Origin: Membranihabitans marinus
Lineage (GTDB): Bacteria > Bacteroidota > Bacteroidia > Chitinophagales > Saprospiraceae
DNA length: 64,000 bases
Assembly (NCBI RefSeq): GCF_021729155.1
Contig: NZ_JAJQYA010000001.1
Coordinates: 124,001-188,000 of the forward strand
Direction: 5' to 3'
Both the position numbers and the translations under genes were made by a program. The notes beneath the pieces were generated by a model. It saw only the letters and a program-made list of their open reading frames with translations, was not told the DNA's origin and made no database searches. The number at the start of each line of letters is the position of its first letter. Position 1 is the stretch's first letter. This document shows positions 38,306-47,352 of the stretch, in pieces.

Positions 38306-39898
38306 ATGCCAGAAAATTTTTACAGAAATACAAAAAACGGTGTTTTTATTTTTACCGTTTTATTTTCCATATTGACGATTAGTCTAAGTGGACAGACAGC
38401 TCAAGGTTATGTATATGAAGACCTCAATCAAAATTCAATAAAAGACGCCAATGAAAAAGGTATAGCGAAGGTTGCGGTGTCGAATGGTGTAGACGTAGTT
38501 CTTACCGACAGTAAAGGTAAGTATAGTTTGCCGATCTCTGATGACAACATTATATTTGTTATTAAACCAACTGGATATACATTTCCGGTCAATGAATATC
38601 AGCAGCCACAAAGTTATTATATCCACAAACCAAAGGGTTCGCCAAAGACGTTTTATACTGGAGTGAAGCCCACGCCTGAAATGCCTGAGTCATTGGATTT
38701 TGCTATGATGTCTCATGAGGAGAAAGATAATTATAAAATTTTGGTGTTTGGTGACCCCCAACCTTATACTTTAACTCAGGTTGATTATTTCAGACGAGGA
38801 GTAGTGGCTGAATTGGCAGGAACTAAAGATTATGAATTTGGAATTAGTTTAGGGGATTTAGTGGGTGATCGATTGGGATTGTTTTATCCTTATCTGTATT
38901 CCATTGCTCAAGTGGGATTACCTTGGTATCACGTATATGGCAATCACGATATGAATTACGATGTTGAAGAAGATCATTTGGCTGATGAGACATTTGAATC
39001 GGTATTTGGCCCAGCGAATTATTCATTTAACTATGGTAAAGTTCACTATCTCATTATGGATGATGTATTGTATCCCGATCCAAGAGATGGAAAAGGCTAT
39101 TGGGGAGGTTTTAGACCTGATCAGATAGAATTTATGAAAAATGATTTGAAGCATGTACCTAAGGATTACTTGGTTGTCGTTAATTTCCATATTCCGTTAA
39201 TAGAACCCGATGGAGGGGATTATTTCAGGGATGAGGATCGAATTGCTTTGTTCGATATGTTGAAGTCTTTTTCAAATACCCTGTCTATGTCTGCTCATAG
39301 TCATCTCCAAAGTCATGAATTTTATGGTGAGGAAGATGGTTGGAAAGGCAAAGGTATTCATCATCATTACAATGTTGGGACTACATCAGGTGACTGGTAT
39401 TCAGGTACATTGGATGAAGAAGGTATCCCCAATGCTATGATGAGGGATGGTACACCAAAGGGATATGCTGAATTAGAAATTAAAGGCAATCAATATAGCT
39501 TTGACTACAAAGTTGTGGGTAAAGATTGGGATCATAAAATGTATATTCATTTGCCTAAGATCGTTCCACATAATGTATCTTATCGCGGAGATATAGTGGT
39601 TAATTTTTTCCAAGGAACTTCTAAGGATTCATTATTTTTCCGAGTTGATGGTGGAGAGTGGGAGCCGATGCAATACAAATTGATGAGCGATCCTGCGCTT
39701 TCAAAAACACATTTTGATTGGGACTATTCTTATACCTTACCATCGGGAAGGCGACCTTCTTTTCCAGTACCTTCTACTCACATATGGAGGGCTAGAATTA
39801 CCAATAAATTGCCTGTAGGTGAACACAAGGTTGATGTTAAAGCGGTTGACTTTATGGGAAGAAGCTATATTCAGTCATCTTCTTATATTATTAAATAA
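38306..39898 (+). CDS. Secreted calcineurin-like phosphoesterase with N- and C-terminal accessory domains
   Basis: 530 residues with a signal peptide (to about 33, SLSGQ). Residues about 34-125 are an SdrD-B/carboxypeptidase-like beta-sandwich (GYVYEDLNQNSIKDANEKGI, KGKYSLPISDDN). The metallophosphatase core has all metal motifs: FGDPQPYT, SLGDLVGDRLG, YGNHDMNYD, FHIPLIEP and SAHSHLQSHE. A C-terminal beta-domain follows (VVNFFQGTSKDSLFFRVDGG). This three-part layout matches the calcineurin-like family with C-terminal domain seen in Bacteroidota, thought to be an extracytoplasmic phosphoesterase; substrate unknown. Convergent with the porin gene across a strong shared terminator. Confidence 0.9.
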   Translation: MPENFYRNTKNGVFIFTVLFSILTISLSGQTAQGYVYEDLNQNSIKDANEKGIAKVAVSNGVDVVLTDSKGKYSLPISDDNIIFVIKPTGYTFPVNEYQQPQSYYIHKPKGSPKTFYTGVKPTPEMPESLDFAMMSHEEKDNYKILVFGDPQPYTLTQVDYFRRGVVAELAGTKDYEFGISLGDLVGDRLGLFYPYLYSIAQVGLPWYHVYGNHDMNYDVEEDHLADETFESVFGPANYSFNYGKVHYLIMDDVLYPDPRDGKGYWGGFRPDQIEFMKNDLKHVPKDYLVVVNFHIPLIEPDGGDYFRDEDRIALFDMLKSFSNTLSMSAHSHLQSHEFYGEEDGWKGKGIHHHYNVGTTSGDWYSGTLDEEGIPNAMMRDGTPKGYAELEIKGNQYSFDYKVVGKDWDHKMYIHLPKIVPHNVSYRGDIVVNFFQGTSKDSLFFRVDGGEWEPMQYKLMSDPALSKTHFDWDYSYTLPSGRRPSFPVPSTHIWRARITNKLPVGEHKVDVKAVDFMGRSYIQSSSYIIK

Positions 39899-39923
39899 AG
39901 AATTTAGGGAGGAAAAACATTCC

Positions 39924-39978
39924 TACAAATAACAAAGCCCTGTTTCTAATTTTTAGAAACAGGGCTTTGTTATTTGTA
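39924..39978. terminator. Bidirectional rho-independent terminator
   Basis: Perfect 26-base-pair stem (39924-39949 with 39953-39978) with a 3-base loop. AT-rich ends give T-runs on either strand. It lies between the convergent phosphoesterase (ends 39898) and porin (ends 40131) genes and can stop both transcripts. Confidence 0.9.
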
Positions 39979-40130
39979 TCACTTTCGTTTACATAGAAAA
40001 TTGTCCATAATTTTTCTGGCCTTTTCTACCCTTTTTTCACAGCCATTCGTATAATACCATAGTTACTCGGTGTAACCACCAGCACTTTTGTTGTCAAAGC
40101 AGGATTTTAATTAAACAGTAAATGCTCTAT

Positions 40131-41351
40131 TTATATTCCCAATTCTATCTGGAACCGAAGGGCAAAATTGCGATTCGATTCACCACCTTGCAATTCACTG
40201 TCCAACAGAGAAAAGTCGGATTGTAGCTTTAATCGGTGACCTCTCAAGTATTTATTTAAACCTATGGTATACTGTCTTTGTAGAGCTTCATACGGTCGGA
40301 TGATATCTTGTGGATTAACCATGGTAAATCTACCGACGACTTCCCAGGTAGAAGGAAAATATTTACTGGTCTGGAGATTTATACCCTCTCCAGCGTATAT
40401 ATATCTTATATCACTGCCATCTGCTGATAGAGTAATCGGGTCGTTGCTGTATCGGTGAATGTATTCCATCTGTACCGCCCATCCCATGTATTTGAACATT
40501 AAATCGGCCATGACATGGCCCAAACTTCTCTCCTCATATAAGTCATTCCCTAGTTGGCCACCGGCACGTTGAATTTTGGAATTGTAATTGCCTACCAATC
40601 CCAACATGATTTTAGGATCATCTTCCCATAATATATCTCCTTCGAAGTATGCACCCCCTGATGTAAACCCACCCAATGGAAAAAATTCAAGACGACTGGT
40701 GTAAGACAGTCCATTATTGGAAGTTGACACCCAGTTTCTACCTTCCCCTGAGCTAATAGCTCCCTTCAGTATCCAAGGGTTAGAACTATTGGGATTGATT
40801 CGATATATCGCTTGAATGCCAAAATCTCTATCGATGTTAAAGGTCGCATTGAGTAAAGAACGATCAACGAGTTGTAAGTCTCCTGAAGAGTTGACCCTTT
40901 GCCTATTGCCTGGCAATTTGGTTTGACCCAAGCCAATCGTTAGGTACTTATTCCATCGATAATAGATCATGGCATCTCTCAAAATATTGGGGGCTCTGCC
41001 AGGTTCCACACCACCTATATCTCCAGACGAGAACGATAATTGGATGACATAGGTCAATCTCGGATCGTAAAAAAATCCATCGTATCTCAATCGCAATCTA
41101 CGCACACGAGCTTCTATTTCATCTATATTGAGATCTGATGTTGAGGCAGTCTCCATAGCCAGTCTATTTTGAATCCTAAATCTAATATTGAGTTTAAACA
41201 GACTATCTGGAGAGGTAATCCCCAAACCTTTTCCAAAAGTAAAATATGGTATACCTGGTTGACTTTGGCTTTGTGCATAAGTATTGGTATGTAAGGCCAG
41301 TAAAATTAAGATTGCCAAAAGGTGTAAAAATCTGAGATTTTTAATTTTCAT
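40131..41351 (-). CDS. Phosphate-selective porin O/P-like outer-membrane protein
   Basis: 406 residues with a signal peptide (to about 26, TYAQS). OprO/OprP-type barrel: FKLNIRFRIQNRLAMETAST, IDEIEARVRRLRLRYDGFFY, PRLTYVIQLSFSSGDIGG, KYLTIGLGQTKLPGNRQRV and the C-terminal NFALRFQIELGI with a suitable last strand. In pseudomonads the family imports phosphate or polyphosphate under starvation; in Bacteroidota the selectivity is unproven. Convergent with a secreted phosphoesterase, which would make phosphate uptake a sensible but unverified role. Confidence 0.82.
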   Translation of the reverse strand: MKIKNLRFLHLLAILILLALHTNTYAQSQSQPGIPYFTFGKGLGITSPDSLFKLNIRFRIQNRLAMETASTSDLNIDEIEARVRRLRLRYDGFFYDPRLTYVIQLSFSSGDIGGVEPGRAPNILRDAMIYYRWNKYLTIGLGQTKLPGNRQRVNSSGDLQLVDRSLLNATFNIDRDFGIQAIYRINPNSSNPWILKGAISSGEGRNWVSTSNNGLSYTSRLEFFPLGGFTSGGAYFEGDILWEDDPKIMLGLVGNYNSKIQRAGGQLGNDLYEERSLGHVMADLMFKYMGWAVQMEYIHRYSNDPITLSADGSDIRYIYAGEGINLQTSKYFPSTWEVVGRFTMVNPQDIIRPYEALQRQYTIGLNKYLRGHRLKLQSDFSLLDSELQGGESNRNFALRFQIELGI

Positions 41352-41378
41352 AGTCTAGTATATGTTAATATTATGTTG

Positions 41379-41413
41379 CAAATGTACCATTCTCTATTGG
41401 CATATTAAAGCAA
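41379..41413 (-). promoter_or_regulatory. Candidate promoter of the porin gene
   Basis: On the minus strand TACATTTG (41379-41386) matches TAnnTTTG, with TTG (41411-41413) 24 bases upstream, slightly long for the -33 element. It lies 28 bases before the start codon. Confidence 0.35.
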
Positions 41414-41614
41414 TGATGTTGTTAGTCAACTTACATGAATTTTATAGCCATGGTTAAGATTCCGAGTCATCAATAAAAATCGGCAATTTTCACCCTTTCC
41501 ACATGAGGAGACTACATAATTCTAGGTTGAATAATTGCTTTTATAAGCGGAATATAACTTTAAGAAAATTGAATATAGCCGTTAATAATGAATTCATTCA
41601 GACTACATATGATT

Positions 41615-43051
41615 CTATATTTCTTTTTGTTTTGGCGTAGACTGGAGATCAAAACTGACGATGATGGCCGCAATGGCCCAAAGTGGTACAGCGGCCTTGT
41701 CGTATATCATAAAATTGTTGAGGATGCCGTGGGTAAAATATGCGACGAACCCCAGTAGGCCAGAAAGTAAGATTAATTTTGGTTCTCCCTGAAGACGCAA
41801 TGCATGAATATAACCATAGTAAAATACAGCCAATACCCAGCAGAGTTTGATCACAGCACCGGGAAGTCCACTTTCTGCCAACATGCCCAAAAATTCACTA
41901 TGGGCATTGCCCACATCACCGACATTGGTGCTGATAATGGTCATGTCCTTGGAATTTTGAAAAGGGGCATATTGAAATTGGTAGGTACCTGGTCCCCAAC
42001 CAAAAATGGGTTTGGCTTGCCACATTTTTAGTGCAGAATTCCAACGGTTGATGCGTTCCACATTGGAAGCATCGGTTGAAATATTGCTGATGGATTCTAT
42101 ATTTTCCAAAACCTCTCCACTTGATTCGGCTTGATTTTGTGATAATTTATCGATGACTGTTGACCAATTTAAACCAATCATTATACAAGCGAGCAAGGCC
42201 ATTTTTATGATAGATTGAATAGATATTTTAAGTCGAATAAAAAGGTAGACCACAAAGGCGGCAAAAAGTGAAAGAATGGCTGCCCTAGAATAGGTAAATA
42301 TGAGAACGGTAATGAACAAGACGACAAGGATATATCTAGTCACTAGTTTTAACCTTGAAGTATTTTTTTCAAAAGCCATTAAGGTTATGTAGGGAGTGGT
42401 AATGCCCAATGCTGCTCCTAGGATAGTATGGTCTTTAAAGAAAGGATTCATCAGCCACTGTGAAGCTTTTTCCGGAAAATCATTGATATATAGATTCACA
42501 AAAGTATAAGCTACTACCAGAGCAAAGGAGAGGGAAAAAAGATGTAAAAATTGTCTCCTTTTGTGGACGGGCTGCAACCATTGATGACCTAAATAGTAAA
42601 TAGGGACAATAAACCACAATTGGGCAATGGTGTTTTTCAAACTAACCACGATTTGTACTGAGGTTAGGGCAGTGATAAAAGTCCATATAATATAGGCCGC
42701 AGTAAGCAGAGAAATCGGATGTAATAAAAACTGCTTTTTAGGTGGATTTAAGATGAAATGAATAGGGGTCAGAATCAAAAATATGGCTAATATTATTTCA
42801 GTAGGCAGAGATATTCCCAGCTCTGAATCCATAAATGATTCCAAATTAATGGACAGTGGAGTCATGAAAATAGTCAGCCACCACAAGGTTTCTGTTTTGA
42901 AAAAAATCGCGTATATGAAGATCGGTATAAATACCACGCTTAATACATAAGCAGCTTCTATATACAAGGCCAGAAAAACAGATAAACCAGATAATCCAAG
43001 GATGGACAGAATCTCTGTATTGGATATATTTATCTTGTTTTCCATGTCCAA
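41615..43051 (-). CDS. O-antigen ligase/polymerase-family membrane protein (Wzy/WaaL-like)
   Basis: 478 residues, about 12 membrane helices. The family-typical large periplasmic loop lies in the second half, before the conserved WQAKPIFGWGPGTYQFQYAP and VGNAHSEFLGMLAESGLPG segment (about 360-405), which has the HSEFL signature of O-antigen ligases and related polymerases. Such proteins join or polymerise lipid-linked glycans in the periplasm. The upstream gene, 14 bases away, is a chain-length regulator-like protein, so a surface polysaccharide or exopolysaccharide is implied. No glycosyltransferases are in the window. Confidence 0.88.
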   Translation of the reverse strand: MDMENKINISNTEILSILGLSGLSVFLALYIEAAYVLSVVFIPIFIYAIFFKTETLWWLTIFMTPLSINLESFMDSELGISLPTEIILAIFLILTPIHFILNPPKKQFLLHPISLLTAAYIIWTFITALTSVQIVVSLKNTIAQLWFIVPIYYLGHQWLQPVHKRRQFLHLFSLSFALVVAYTFVNLYINDFPEKASQWLMNPFFKDHTILGAALGITTPYITLMAFEKNTSRLKLVTRYILVVLFITVLIFTYSRAAILSLFAAFVVYLFIRLKISIQSIIKMALLACIMIGLNWSTVIDKLSQNQAESSGEVLENIESISNISTDASNVERINRWNSALKMWQAKPIFGWGPGTYQFQYAPFQNSKDMTIISTNVGDVGNAHSEFLGMLAESGLPGAVIKLCWVLAVFYYGYIHALRLQGEPKLILLSGLLGFVAYFTHGILNNFMIYDKAAVPLWAIAAIIVSFDLQSTPKQKEI

Positions 43052-43065
43052 AAATGCTAGCCTAA

Positions 43066-44049
43066 TTATGAATTAATTTGTTCTCGAATGCTCGGCCAGT
43101 ATTTTTTAAATAAAATATAGGTCAACATAGCCATGGTAGCAAAAAACATCGTCAATATAACGACGATGAGTCGTTTGGGACTGTGTTTGTGATCGGGTAT
43201 ATGACCTTTGTCGAAAACAAATAATTGTGCCGTGTTTTGGGAGATATTGGTTCCTAATTGCAAAAGTATTTTATCCAAAGTATGGATTTGAGATTGGACA
43301 AAATAAAGTTCATTTTGCAATATATCGAATTGATTTCCGAACTGTTTATTTTGTTCCATCATTGATTTTACGGTGGGATTATCACCTTTAATATTACCTG
43401 ATGCCTCGTATAGAGCTGCCCTTTCGTATTCTCCTACCAAACCCTTGGATTGGAGTATCTGCATGCTGTCTTGAAGAAGGTTGAAATATTGGTTGAGGCT
43501 ATCCCTGGTATGTTGAGATTTATTGTAATGACTCTCAATTCTGGTAGAGATTACTACGTTCATGAATCGATTTAATTCCTCAATAATTCCGTTGACCATA
43601 TTAGCTGCCATAACGGGATCTTTGTCTTTGACCGTTAAGTTGATGGCATTAAACTTGCTCCGCTCTGCATGGATAAGATCATTGTATTTTCCGAGAATTT
43701 GATAAACCGGATTGGCGACCTCAGGGGAAATATCATAGTGGTCGTACAAGTTAAATGAATCAATGATCTTCATTTTAAAATCTTGTGATTCAAGTAGTTC
43801 TAAGAGTTGTTCCGCTTCTCTAATGTCTCCAAAATCATTGAGATTGCCCTTTCTATACAGCAGGTCGGTGGATTCAACATAGTTGATCTCCGCCGGATAT
43901 AATGTGGCACTAGATTGATAGTAAACCGGCAGTAATAATGAAATAATAACACCACATATTCCCGAAAGTGCTAGGGTAATAAAAAGAGGTCTGCGCTGTT
44001 GCCAGATAAATCTGGCGATAGGAAGAAAACTATTTGGAGGATTTTTCAT
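43066..44049 (-). CDS. Wzz-like polysaccharide chain-length determinant
   Basis: 327 residues. Two membrane segments frame a long periplasmic helical domain: LFITLALSGICGVIISLLLP at about 20-40 and LIVVILTMFFATMAMLTYIL near 290-310. In between are Gln/Leu-rich coiled coils (NPTVKSMMEQNKQFGNQFDI). A Pro-Lys rich segment precedes the second helix (HKHSPKRLIVV), as in Wzz. No C-terminal kinase domain is present, so it is not a full Wzc. It would set the chain length of the polymer made by the downstream ligase/polymerase. Confidence 0.85.
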   Translation of the reverse strand: MKNPPNSFLPIARFIWQQRRPLFITLALSGICGVIISLLLPVYYQSSATLYPAEINYVESTDLLYRKGNLNDFGDIREAEQLLELLESQDFKMKIIDSFNLYDHYDISPEVANPVYQILGKYNDLIHAERSKFNAINLTVKDKDPVMAANMVNGIIEELNRFMNVVISTRIESHYNKSQHTRDSLNQYFNLLQDSMQILQSKGLVGEYERAALYEASGNIKGDNPTVKSMMEQNKQFGNQFDILQNELYFVQSQIHTLDKILLQLGTNISQNTAQLFVFDKGHIPDHKHSPKRLIVVILTMFFATMAMLTYILFKKYWPSIREQINS

Positions 44050-44072
44050 ATTTTAATCTGAGAATTATTTCG

Positions 44073-44080
44073 CAAAACTA
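44073..44080 (-). promoter_or_regulatory. Candidate -7 element upstream of the Wzz-like gene
   Basis: TAGTTTTG on the minus strand, an exact TAnnTTTG, 24 bases before the start codon. No good -33 element is visible, so the call is tentative. Confidence 0.3.
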
Positions 44081-44297
44081 CATAAATTTTGCAGGACAGG
44101 TAATCTATATTTGTGGCTGGATTTGTACTATATAACCGTCTATATTCTGCAATATTTTATTGAATGGTAAGAGTTTTTAACATTGATCACAATATGGTAT
44201 GATTTTGGTAATAAGTTGTCTTTACCCCAATAAAAGTATTGAACCATACATATCTTTTAAAAGGGCTGACACTGTGTGGTGAATAAAATGTAATGAT

Positions 44298-45347
44298 ATG
44301 ATTGGCGATATTCCATCTAAAAAGAAAATACCCTTTGAAATAAGCAAGGGCTTTCTGTCCTATTTAAAAAAATTCAACCGTCAACATCCATTACCTATTC
44401 AATATGAAGAGTTACATCGTTTTATTTCAGCCATTCCCCTTATCGATCGACACGAGAGGGATACTTATTGGGAAACAGTTTTTTTTACAGAATCCGATAC
44501 CGAATATTTACATACTGCATTGACCAAGATTTACGCCATACTCAAAACCGATGGTGATTTTTCAGTTATGGAACACTTATCGGTTGCTAGAATTGATTTT
44601 TGCACCTTTGGGAACACCAAACCATTTAGGGTACGGATTATTAACAAGCTCAACGATAATTACGACCACTTTTATATTAAAAAGGCCGATGCATCGCGAT
44701 TGTACGGTCTGGAATTGGAACATATATTGTCGCCCAATCGCATTACTTATTTGTTTGATGACAACACTTTGATTGAGGAGCACATTGCCGGTATTCCCGG
44801 TGACGATTTTATAAAGTATCATATGGAAGTGTCTTTGTTTGACAAAACGAGGATAGCCAAGGAATTTGTCAAATTCAATGAACGCTGTTTTATTCGATTA
44901 TTGGGCGATATGAGGTCTTATAATTTTGTGGTAGATATCACCCCAGATATCGAGGGCAATCAATATCGCATAAGGGCCATTGATTTTGATCAACAGAGTT
45001 ATGAGGGTCGCAAAAGTTTTTATTTACCTCAATATTTTAAAGAAAATAACCCCATCATATTTATGGGTATAGAGAATATGGCTCCAGAAGCGGTACATCA
45101 GTATCAGATAGAGGAGAGAAGTTTGATAGCCGTGCGGGCAAAGTCGTCGGCTCACCAACTCAACTTGTTGTTAAAGACCATGATACGAGATCAAATATCC
45201 TTTCCCGATAAAGTAAACCAGTTGAAAGAAGAATTGGCTTATCATCACAAATCTAAGATCTTTGATCAATGCGAAACGATGGGTGAGATTGTATTGGCCA
45301 ATATTAAATTGTTGTTGGCTAAAGAATTTCAAGGATTTCAGTTATAA
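44298..45347 (+). CDS. Unrecognised protein with protein-kinase/APH-like landmarks
   Basis: 349 residues, soluble, no signal peptide. I know no named family, but kinase-like positions appear in the right order: a strand with Lys (HFYIKK, K128/K129), a following helix with Glu (GLELEHIL, E139/E141), a hinge-like LIEEHIAGIPG at 158-168, a catalytic-loop-like GDMRSYNFVVD (D204, N209; compare GDLHPGN in aminoglycoside/choline kinases), and AIDFD (D229, D231) in place of DFG/IDFxD. The N-terminal 100 residues are helical and unique. Inference: a small-molecule or protein kinase of the aminoglycoside phosphotransferase-like fold. It lies between a polysaccharide pair (divergent) and a DUF1080 gene 67 bases downstream. 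ATG at 44298 is clear. Confidence 0.75.
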   Translation: MIGDIPSKKKIPFEISKGFLSYLKKFNRQHPLPIQYEELHRFISAIPLIDRHERDTYWETVFFTESDTEYLHTALTKIYAILKTDGDFSVMEHLSVARIDFCTFGNTKPFRVRIINKLNDNYDHFYIKKADASRLYGLELEHILSPNRITYLFDDNTLIEEHIAGIPGDDFIKYHMEVSLFDKTRIAKEFVKFNERCFIRLLGDMRSYNFVVDITPDIEGNQYRIRAIDFDQQSYEGRKSFYLPQYFKENNPIIFMGIENMAPEAVHQYQIEERSLIAVRAKSSAHQLNLLLKTMIRDQISFPDKVNQLKEELAYHHKSKIFDQCETMGEIVLANIKLLLAKEFQGFQL

Positions 45348-45414
45348 AAAACGTCGAATTAACTGTATTTTGTACCCTAGTAATATATTAATAAAAAATA
45401 AATCATAGATCATT

Positions 45415-46188
45415 ATGAAACAAATAGGTGGATTAATTTTAGGATTATGTGTAGTATTGTCACTCCAATCCTGTGGGTCTGCAGACAGTAATGCTGCAAA
45501 AGAAAATGAATCAACAGAAAAAACAGAAATTTCTGCTGGCATGTCAACCGATAATACATTGACTGCAGAACAAAAAGCAGATGGCTGGAAATTGTTGTTT
45601 GACGGTAAGACTACCAATGGCTGGCATGGATTTAATCGTGATGATATCGGGTCTGATTGGACTGCAATGGACGGCAAATTGGTTTTTAATCCTACTAAAG
45701 GAGAAGGTACCGGAGGTGATATTGTTACCGATGAAGAATATGAAAATTTTCACTTAAAGATCGATTGGAAAATATCGCCTTGTGGAAATTCAGGTATTAT
45801 GTTTAATGTAGTGGAAGGTAAAGAAAAGCCTTATCATTCCGGTCCAGAAATGCAAGTTTTGGATAACACATGTCACAAAGATGCCAAAATCATTACCCAT
45901 AGAGCAGGGGATCTCTACGATTTGATTACAGGTACGCCTGAAACAGTAAAGCCAGCGGGAGAATGGAATACCGCAGAGATTATGATTAAGGATGGTCATT
46001 TGACTTTTTATCTCAATGGGACTCAAATAGTAGAAACCCAAATGTTTAACGACGAATGGAATCAAATGATAGCCGATAGTAAGTTTAGTCAATGGCCGGG
46101 TTTTGGTACTTATAAGAAAGGTCATATCTGTATTCAAGATCACGGTGATCCTGTGGAGTTCAAAAACATGATGATTAAGCAATTGTAG
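45415..46188 (+). CDS. DUF1080 (3-keto-disaccharide hydrolase-like) lipoprotein
   Basis: 257 residues. Lipoprotein signal MKQIGGLILGLCVVLSLQSC (Cys 20), a low-complexity linker, then a concanavalin-like beta-sandwich: GWKLLFDGKTTNGWHGF, DIVTDEEYENFHLKIDWKIS, GNSGIMFNVVEG, EMQVLDNTCHKDAK, AGEWNTAEIMIKDGHLTFYL NG-type strand and GHICIQDHGDPVEFKNM. DUF1080 proteins act on 3-keto-glycosides or bind glycans in Bacteroidota and Planctomycetes. It sits just upstream of a small protein of unknown function on the same strand. Confidence 0.9.
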   Translation: MKQIGGLILGLCVVLSLQSCGSADSNAAKENESTEKTEISAGMSTDNTLTAEQKADGWKLLFDGKTTNGWHGFNRDDIGSDWTAMDGKLVFNPTKGEGTGGDIVTDEEYENFHLKIDWKISPCGNSGIMFNVVEGKEKPYHSGPEMQVLDNTCHKDAKIITHRAGDLYDLITGTPETVKPAGEWNTAEIMIKDGHLTFYLNGTQIVETQMFNDEWNQMIADSKFSQWPGFGTYKKGHICIQDHGDPVEFKNMMIKQL

Positions 46189-46215
46189 ATTAATCTCAAG
46201 TCAAATCGGTTATCC

Positions 46216-46569
46216 GTGAAGATAGATTATCACAATAAAATGTTTAAGGCCTCTGAAAATTCGGATAATGGAGAAGTGTCCGATAAAACCTTGTTTCAAT
46301 ATTACCAAGAAGGTCAATTATTACGAGGTAGTTATGAAGGGGGGAATATAGCTAAAGGTGAATTGTTGGGCAAGGTCTTGGCCAATGGTCAGTTGCAGTT
46401 TTATTATCACCATATATTGATCGATGGTCAGTTGCAAGCGGGATATTGTGAGTCTAAGCCAGAGATTATGCCCAATGGAAGAATTAAGCTTTATGAATCA
46501 TGGCAGTGGTTTAGCGGCGATGGAACGAGGGGGCACAGTACGCTCGAAGAAGTGGAAAAAACCCTTTAG
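46216..46569 (+). CDS. Small protein of unknown function (GTG start)
   Basis: 117 residues, soluble, beta-rich. The frame starts at a GTG (46216) and reads MKIDYHNKMFKASENSDNGE; later strands include GQLLRGSYEGGNIAKGELLG, QLQFYYHHILIDGQLQAG, and RIKLYESWQWFSGDGTRGHS. Similar Bacteroidota proteins are often mislabelled as N-acetylglutamate synthase; I see no GNAT motif. It starts 27 bases after the DUF1080 stop and is probably co-transcribed. Confidence 0.75.
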   Translation: MKIDYHNKMFKASENSDNGEVSDKTLFQYYQEGQLLRGSYEGGNIAKGELLGKVLANGQLQFYYHHILIDGQLQAGYCESKPEIMPNGRIKLYESWQWFSGDGTRGHSTLEEVEKTL

Positions 46570-46672
46570 GATCAAGCTATATATGTGTTTTCAATAAGTT
46601 AAAATAAAAAAAATGATCAAACGTTTTTAAACTTATAGCTATTGGAAACATCTAAATAGAAAATAAATTATC

Positions 46673-47077
46673 ATGAAAAAACAAATTTTAAATTTCCTTT
46701 TAGCAATACTTTTTGTTGGGGTCGCATTGCCTGCTATGGCTCAACAGCGTGGACAACAAAGAGCAGAAATAGATTATGTAAAGTTGGCAGAAGATTTATC
46801 TCTTTCCGAACAACAAGTCGCTGACCTTAAAGCTTTGGATGAAGAATCAAAAGCCAAATTTAGAGAGCTCAGAGAAAGCAGTAGAGAAGATCGAGAGGCC
46901 ATGCGTTCGCAAATGCGCGACCTTCAAGAAGATAGAAGGGCTAAGATGAATGATATTCTTTCAGAAGAACAGTTGGCCAAGTGGAATGAAATGAGAGAAG
47001 ACCAACGCAGTGAAGCTAGGGAGAAGGTGAAAGAGAGACGCAAGAAGAAAGAGAAAGAAAAGGATGAAAAAGAATAG
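46673..47077 (+). CDS. Secreted, highly charged Spy/CpxP-like protein
   Basis: 134 residues. Signal peptide to about residue 24 (MAQQ), then a fully helical region rich in Glu, Arg, Lys and Gln: YVKLAEDLSLSEQQVADLKA followed by two LxLxxxQ-like segments (ILSEEQLAKWNEMREDQRSE) and a terminal Lys/Glu run (KERRKKKEKEKDEKE). The LSEQQ...LSEEQ spacing resembles the LTxxQ repeats of Spy/CpxP periplasmic proteins, although it is more extreme in charge. It may be an envelope stress chaperone or simply a coiled coil. Confidence 0.75.
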   Translation: MKKQILNFLLAILFVGVALPAMAQQRGQQRAEIDYVKLAEDLSLSEQQVADLKALDEESKAKFRELRESSREDREAMRSQMRDLQEDRRAKMNDILSEEQLAKWNEMREDQRSEAREKVKERRKKKEKEKDEKE

Positions 47078-47109
47078 ACAGCTGTTTTAACAGTCTTTTC
47101 ATCTAAAGT

Positions 47110-47146
47110 AAAATCCCAAGACTCGAAGAGAGTCTTGGGATTTTTT
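47110..47146 (+). terminator. Rho-independent terminator
   Basis: Perfect 15-base-pair stem (47110-47124 with 47130-47144), 5-base loop, ending in a run of T. It lies 33 bases after the stop of the charged protein gene at 46673-47077. Confidence 0.85.
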
Positions 47147-47352
47147 ATGTTAGACGAACAAATCTTTCTTATGAGGTAGTGGTTAGGTATTCAAGTGTTT
47201 GTGAAAAATGTAATGTTCCAAATTATTAAATTTTCATTCACTTGTCGATGGTCCCATAACACAACTATCGAACATGAATAAGATTAGAATTTATTTATGT
47301 TTGGGCCTCAATAATTCTGCTCTTCAAGTTAATGATCATACCGAGACTAGTA

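Noticed and set aside
46216-46569. N-acetylglutamate synthase
   Set aside because: The label is sometimes attached to similar small proteins, but there is no acetyl-CoA-binding motif and the length is too short.
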